This document shows positions 57,521 to 64,000 of a DNA stretch of 64,000 nt, piece by piece. Position 1 is the first letter of the stretch. The number at the start of each line of letters is the position of its first letter. The stretch lies in NCBI RefSeq assembly GCF_030294985.1, contig NZ_AP024718.1:1751001-1815000 (forward strand). The letters are read 5' to 3'. A program made the translations under genes and the position numbers. Below the pieces are notes generated by a model. That model searched no databases, was not told where the DNA came from, and worked only from the letters and a program-made list of their open reading frames with translations. This DNA comes from Methylomarinovum tepidoasis (GTDB lineage: Bacteria; Pseudomonadota; Gammaproteobacteria; Methylococcales; Methylothermaceae).

Positions 57521-59107
57521 ATGATAAAAATATGTGAACGATGGCAATGGATACGGCTGTTGTTATGGGGAATCATGGGTTTTTTTCCCATCGCCCTGGG
57601 GATGTGGATATATCCGTCGGAAAAAGATCCATACTACGAGACAGATATCACGCAGCTATCCTCTTCCTTATCGATCCCGACATCATTATCCTGTCTCATC
57701 CGATTCCTCTCGCAGCTTCCCTCCTCGTTTCAGTTCCTTACCGCTTGTATTCTTCTCTTCTTGGGCGGTCGGATCCTTCTGCGTCTGTATATGTGGCAGG
57801 GGATGTACAGGCGTGGATCAGCCAACCAAATCGGGTTGAAAAACGAAAGTAAAGTTATGCTCCTGCCTGGGCAGGAGGACTTTATCGATCGAATGAAGCG
57901 ACGCCTCAGCAATTTTTCCCTGCTCCATCCCGGGCCGCTGTGGGCGATCAGGGGTGACTGGGGCAGCGGTAAGAGTTATCTCATGGGTGAACTGCAGCGC
58001 CGCCTCGAGGCACAGGAGAAAGTGGCGGTGGTCTCTGTTCACATCTGGCGGGAGCAGAGCGAGGTGGATCTGCATCAGACCATCGTCGATGCCATTCTCA
58101 GCCATCCAAAGGTGATGCGTGCCTGCTTCCCCTGCTATCCCACCCGCATCCTGTTGCGCCGCATGGGGCAGGGGTTCCTGCGCATTCTGCCGCGGGGACT
58201 GCGCTTGTCGAACGGGTATATCGATGCGAAGTTCAGCCCGGACAGATTGATGCCCCTGATCGCCCAGCGCGATCTCGAGTGGGTCGTTGCCTGCGCCAGG
58301 GCGTGTGGTCTGCGGATCGTGCTCATTCTCGACGAGGTGGATCGCGCCATCGTTCCGGTGGCCCAGGCCGCCATCGTGCTCACCCGCCGCGCGTTGAACC
58401 TACCGGGGCTGGCGGTCATTCTGCCGTATGTGGGGGCACAGTTGCAGCTGAAAGTGTTCAATCCCCTGCACGACTATTCACCGGATCTGCATCAGACGCT
58501 GCTGACTCATCTCGAATCGCGATATCCGCCACCGGCGCAAAAGGGGGCGGATGGCGAATCGTTGGTATTGAAACTCGCCTTCGATTCCCAGCAGGCAGGC
58601 AGGGCGGAGGACAGGGACGCTCCGGACAAGGCCCGTGACCACCTCACCCACCTCATTCTGCGCCGGGACCTGCGTGAGGAGACTTTGGTGCGCCATTACG
58701 CCACCCTGACCAAAGACCAGCAACAGATCTTGATCGAACAGGCCGAGGAGAAATACCTGAGCCTGCGGGACAACATCCCGGAACTGGGAGCTCGGGATAT
58801 TCCCGGGGTGCTCCAGTTCGAAACCATCAAGCCATTGCTCAGGCCTGAATGGCAAAATGTTGTGGAAGAGAAGACGGATGCCTTGGGGCATGCCGTGCTC
58901 AACTGTGGCAGCTTGCTTACCCTGGATCCGCCCCGGCCACCGGTGATCCGGCATTTTGAAGGTCACTTGGCGGAATATTTCGCCCGGGTGGATGAGTTTG
59001 CCGATATCGTGAGCGACGACGAGTTGCTGGTGCTCTGGATTACCACCCTGGCCTGGCGTCGGGCGCAACTCATTCGCGGACTTGAAGGAGAGAGGAATGC
59101 AGGATAA
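57521..59107 (+). CDS. Membrane-anchored KAP-like P-loop NTPase
   Basis: 528 residues from ATG 57521 (a GTG eleven codons upstream is also open). Two N-terminal helices (WIRLLLWGIMGFFPIALGMW at about 8-28 and FQFLTACILLFLGG at about 72-90) are followed by an AAA-like STAND/KAP domain: Walker A IRGDWGSGKSYL near residue 146, Walker B RIVLILDEVDRA near 268, and a sensor-like VILPYVGAQLQL. KAP NTPases occur in defence and membrane-associated signalling systems. The next gene overlaps by 11 bases, so the two are coupled. A transposase relic lies upstream. No defence effector domain was recognised in the C-terminal 230 residues. Confidence 0.72.
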   Translation: MIKICERWQWIRLLLWGIMGFFPIALGMWIYPSEKDPYYETDITQLSSSLSIPTSLSCLIRFLSQLPSSFQFLTACILLFLGGRILLRLYMWQGMYRRGSANQIGLKNESKVMLLPGQEDFIDRMKRRLSNFSLLHPGPLWAIRGDWGSGKSYLMGELQRRLEAQEKVAVVSVHIWREQSEVDLHQTIVDAILSHPKVMRACFPCYPTRILLRRMGQGFLRILPRGLRLSNGYIDAKFSPDRLMPLIAQRDLEWVVACARACGLRIVLILDEVDRAIVPVAQAAIVLTRRALNLPGLAVILPYVGAQLQLKVFNPLHDYSPDLHQTLLTHLESRYPPPAQKGADGESLVLKLAFDSQQAGRAEDRDAPDKARDHLTHLILRRDLREETLVRHYATLTKDQQQILIEQAEEKYLSLRDNIPELGARDIPGVLQFETIKPLLRPEWQNVVEEKTDALGHAVLNCGSLLTLDPPRPPVIRHFEGHLAEYFARVDEFADIVSDDELLVLWITTLAWRRAQLIRGLEGERNAG

Positions 59108-61169
59108 AGATCAGGAAGTATCGGTAAAGGATGAAACTACGAAGGATACACTCTACGTTTCCGGTCAGGACAACATCGGTGTTCCCAAGATCGAAACAGA
59201 TCAGAAAACCGAAGAACACCAGAGCATCGAAGAGGAAGTACCCAAGGAAGATCCCCAAATTCTTACCGAGCTGTTCGAAAGACTGTTGCGCGGTGCCAGT
59301 GAAGCCTACTATGCGAGACTGGGAAAAACCCAACCCGATAACCTAGCGGAGAAGATCAAGTCCTTTGCCGAGCGGGCTGCCGGTCATCCGGTCATTGGCC
59401 AGTTCTTCCTCAGCCTGGAACAGCCTAACATCCGATCCGCAGAACTGCGGGACAAGCAGACCGACGCCATCGTGCAAAAACACGGTCTCGATAGCGGTCG
59501 CGGAGGGGCTTATGCAAAGGGGTTGCCTGAAAGGCTCTCCGGCAGTTTCCAAGAGGTGGCCCTGCAGGCCACGCTGTTGTTGCGACAGCATCAGGGCGAT
59601 GCCCGCTTTGCCCTGGCCTTGACCTGCGGGCCGCTTGCGGATGCCCTGGAATCCATGGAAAGAACCGGCCTGTCCCGGGAGCGCCAGGTGGATCTCATGA
59701 TCCATTTGTTCGCGGGGGAGCCGGTCTATGAAGGGGGCGGCACCCGCCCGCCCTGCAACCCGAAGTTTCGCGAGTTTCTTGCCCGGCTCAGCGCTCTGGT
59801 GCTCAGCGAAGCCGCAGAGCGGCCAACGCCCGGCCGGTTCCAGACCCTTGTCAGCCTCGCCACCTGGTATGGGTCGGCAAGGGAGCCGGCTTGTATCGCA
59901 TGCGGTGCTGCATTGGGGCTCGAGATCCTGCCATATGGGTATGAGATCGGAGATGCCCCACAGGAGGTGGCCAAGGCATTGTCCCAGCTGGCCAACAACC
60001 TCGCAGGGTGGTTGAGCAGATTGCTGGGGTTCGGAGCAGATGAGGATGCCATGCACAGCAAGCCCGAGCAGGCCGGACAACTCAACGCCGTTCATGCCTT
60101 TGGTTGTGTGGCTTTCCTGCAGATGACGTCGTGGTGGTCGTGGAACGAGGGGGCTGCTGAGGTTTTCGGCTGTCTGAAGGTCGAGATGGCGAAAGAGAAG
60201 GCCGGCGGACTGGCCCGCGCCTTTTTGTTCATGGCTAACGTTCCCCCTGCTTGGCGTATCCTGAATAAAAGCTTGTTCGCATCGGAAGACCAGATGTTCG
60301 GCCCGGCCGCCCGCCGGCTGCGCACCGCCGTCTTGTCGCTCATTTCGGCACTGATGCGCGCCCGTTTCAACGAGCCCAAGGATCATGATGAGATTGCCCA
60401 AGCCCTGTTCAACCTGGGGGTTGATCTCAATATCCATTCCAAGAGCTCGGGTGACCCCGCGACATACCTGCCGCCGCGCCTGCTGGCCAATGCCCTGGGA
60501 TTGTGGTGGGCCCTGATGAAGGCGGGCGACGAGACCCAGGCCATCGGCCCTTTCAATGGCGGTGACTGCGCGGTCAATCTTTTTGGCGCCCTTACAGAAC
60601 CTTCATTGGCCGAGTTTCGCAGGCAACATGCGGAGGCGATCCGTGCTTTGGGTGATGCCCTTCGTACCCAGATGAAGCAAATGAATTTGGAATTGGATGA
60701 GTCGCGCCTGAGTGCGTCTTATAACGAAATGTTTGGTCAGAAACCTGAACATGCGCCCCTGGAACGTGAAAAGGCCGCCACCACGCTTGCCGGGCTGATC
60801 CAGGCCTATCTGGATGCGAATGGATTCGAAGCCAAGCCGGTTGAAGCTGATTTGCACACTTGGCTGGGGGCTGCCTTCGAGACCGCTGCAGCCGAGATCA
60901 TGCGCTGGGCGTTTTCCCAGATCGAAGAAGGACCGTCCGTTTTCGACAACTGCCTGCAAGGTTGGGTGGCGGTGGCCGGCAAGTTGGTGCAACTCGCTGA
61001 AGAACCCGGCTATACCGCGTTCAGAGGAGAAATCCCTAGCTCCCTGCAAGACTTCGGCATTACAGGATACCAATGCGACCGTCCCGATATCCCGAAGGCT
61101 GACACCCATTATCTCAGTCGCACCCTGCGGGACGTGGAATTGATGTGCGGCGTATTCGGTCTCTCGTGA
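59097..61169 (+). CDS. Unrecognised 690-aa protein coupled to the KAP NTPase
   Basis: 690 residues from ATG 59097, with SD GGAGAGAGG just before it and an 11-base overlap with the NTPase gene. Residues 1-50 are acidic and disordered-looking. The rest is soluble, mostly helical, with repeated Ala/Leu-rich helices (LSGSFQEVALQATLLLRQH, FREFLARLSALVLSEAAER, LANALGLWWALMKAGDE) and no signal peptide or membrane helix. No nuclease, protease, NTPase or DNA-binding motif was found. It could be a large effector or scaffold of the same system; function unknown. Confidence 0.7.
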   Translation: MQDKDQEVSVKDETTKDTLYVSGQDNIGVPKIETDQKTEEHQSIEEEVPKEDPQILTELFERLLRGASEAYYARLGKTQPDNLAEKIKSFAERAAGHPVIGQFFLSLEQPNIRSAELRDKQTDAIVQKHGLDSGRGGAYAKGLPERLSGSFQEVALQATLLLRQHQGDARFALALTCGPLADALESMERTGLSRERQVDLMIHLFAGEPVYEGGGTRPPCNPKFREFLARLSALVLSEAAERPTPGRFQTLVSLATWYGSAREPACIACGAALGLEILPYGYEIGDAPQEVAKALSQLANNLAGWLSRLLGFGADEDAMHSKPEQAGQLNAVHAFGCVAFLQMTSWWSWNEGAAEVFGCLKVEMAKEKAGGLARAFLFMANVPPAWRILNKSLFASEDQMFGPAARRLRTAVLSLISALMRARFNEPKDHDEIAQALFNLGVDLNIHSKSSGDPATYLPPRLLANALGLWWALMKAGDETQAIGPFNGGDCAVNLFGALTEPSLAEFRRQHAEAIRALGDALRTQMKQMNLELDESRLSASYNEMFGQKPEHAPLEREKAATTLAGLIQAYLDANGFEAKPVEADLHTWLGAAFETAAAEIMRWAFSQIEEGPSVFDNCLQGWVAVAGKLVQLAEEPGYTAFRGEIPSSLQDFGITGYQCDRPDIPKADTHYLSRTLRDVELMCGVFGLS

Positions 61170-61212
61170 ATACTGCCCGGCATGGGGGCGCCCAGTCTTG
61201 CAGTGCCTCCGT

Positions 61213-61242
61213 TTGGCCGCCTGCTGCCGCCTGCGCTATACT
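61213..61242 (+). promoter_or_regulatory. sigma70-type promoter of acnA
   Basis: TTGGCC (61213-61218), 18-base spacer, TATACT (61237-61242); the start would be near 61249, a leader of about 24 bases before the ATG. Confidence 0.5.
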
Positions 61243-61272
61243 TTCCGGCTCGATTCAGCCTAGGGAGTCACC

Positions 61273-63960
<2,688 letters not shown>

Positions 63961-64000
63961 TGGGGCAGGGAGGCCGTTTCCCCGCAGCCTCAAGCATGTG

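Overview
The window reads as the chromosome of a high-GC gammaproteobacterial (type I) methanotroph, probably a thermophilic Methylothermus/Methylomarinovum-like lineage. The key marker is a complete pmoC (13714-14550) with the metal-ligand triad Asp128/His132/His145 and a sequence very close to Methylococcus-type PmoC; no pmoA or pmoB lies beside it. The rest of the core (fabA-fabB, petABC, sspAB, rpoH, ftsEX, aroC-prmB, acnA) is gammaproteobacterial in content and order. Genus assignment is inference.

Layout. 1-2953: end of a biotin operon (bioB'-bioF-bioH-bioC) with overlapping start and stop codons. 2932-16623: an aa3-type cytochrome c oxidase region (caa3-type ctaG, DUF2244, coxB with a fused cytochrome c domain, coxA, a 38-aa membrane protein, coxC, DUF2909, surf1, an SCO-like protein). 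It runs into heme A synthase, which is fused in one reading frame to the SRP receptor FtsY, followed by ftsE and ftsX. Next come pmoC behind an FNR/Anr-like box, rpoH behind a CIRCE operator, and ctaB. 16701-23713: two M16 peptidases, rsmD, coaD, a ferredoxin, a gamma-glutamyltransferase, a small exported protein and an Sfp-type phosphopantetheinyl transferase.

23800-38230 is an accessory island. A truncated IS630 gene and an intact IS3 element (24660-25926) bound it on the left, and an IS4/Tn5-type element (36714-38170) on the right. It carries five glycosyltransferases plus a DUF707-like one, a DUF5060/DUF4038 glycosidase-like protein, a sulfotransferase and a Wzt-type ABC ATPase. It looks like a surface-polysaccharide cluster. 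Base composition falls from GC-rich at its left edge to strongly AT-rich near 33-35.6 kb and switches back abruptly inside the wzt-like gene.

38286-57028 is core again: DUF1820, sspB-sspA, petABC (bc1 complex), a fresh IS481 insertion with a 6-bp target duplication, an unknown protein, an outer-membrane barrel, prmB-aroC, an MFS permease, nhaD, slt, fabA-fabB-ttcA, a thiamine-binding-type protein and a SAM hydroxide adenosyltransferase. 57041-61169 is a second accessory patch: a transposase relic, then an unrecognised two-gene cassette (membrane-anchored KAP-like P-loop NTPase plus a 690-aa orphan). acnA closes the window. No tRNA, rRNA or CRISPR array was seen.

The most interesting items are the ctaA-ftsY fusion, the KAP/orphan cassette, the FNR-like control of a lone pmoC, CIRCE plus a sigmaE-like promoter at rpoH, and the mosaic wzt gene.
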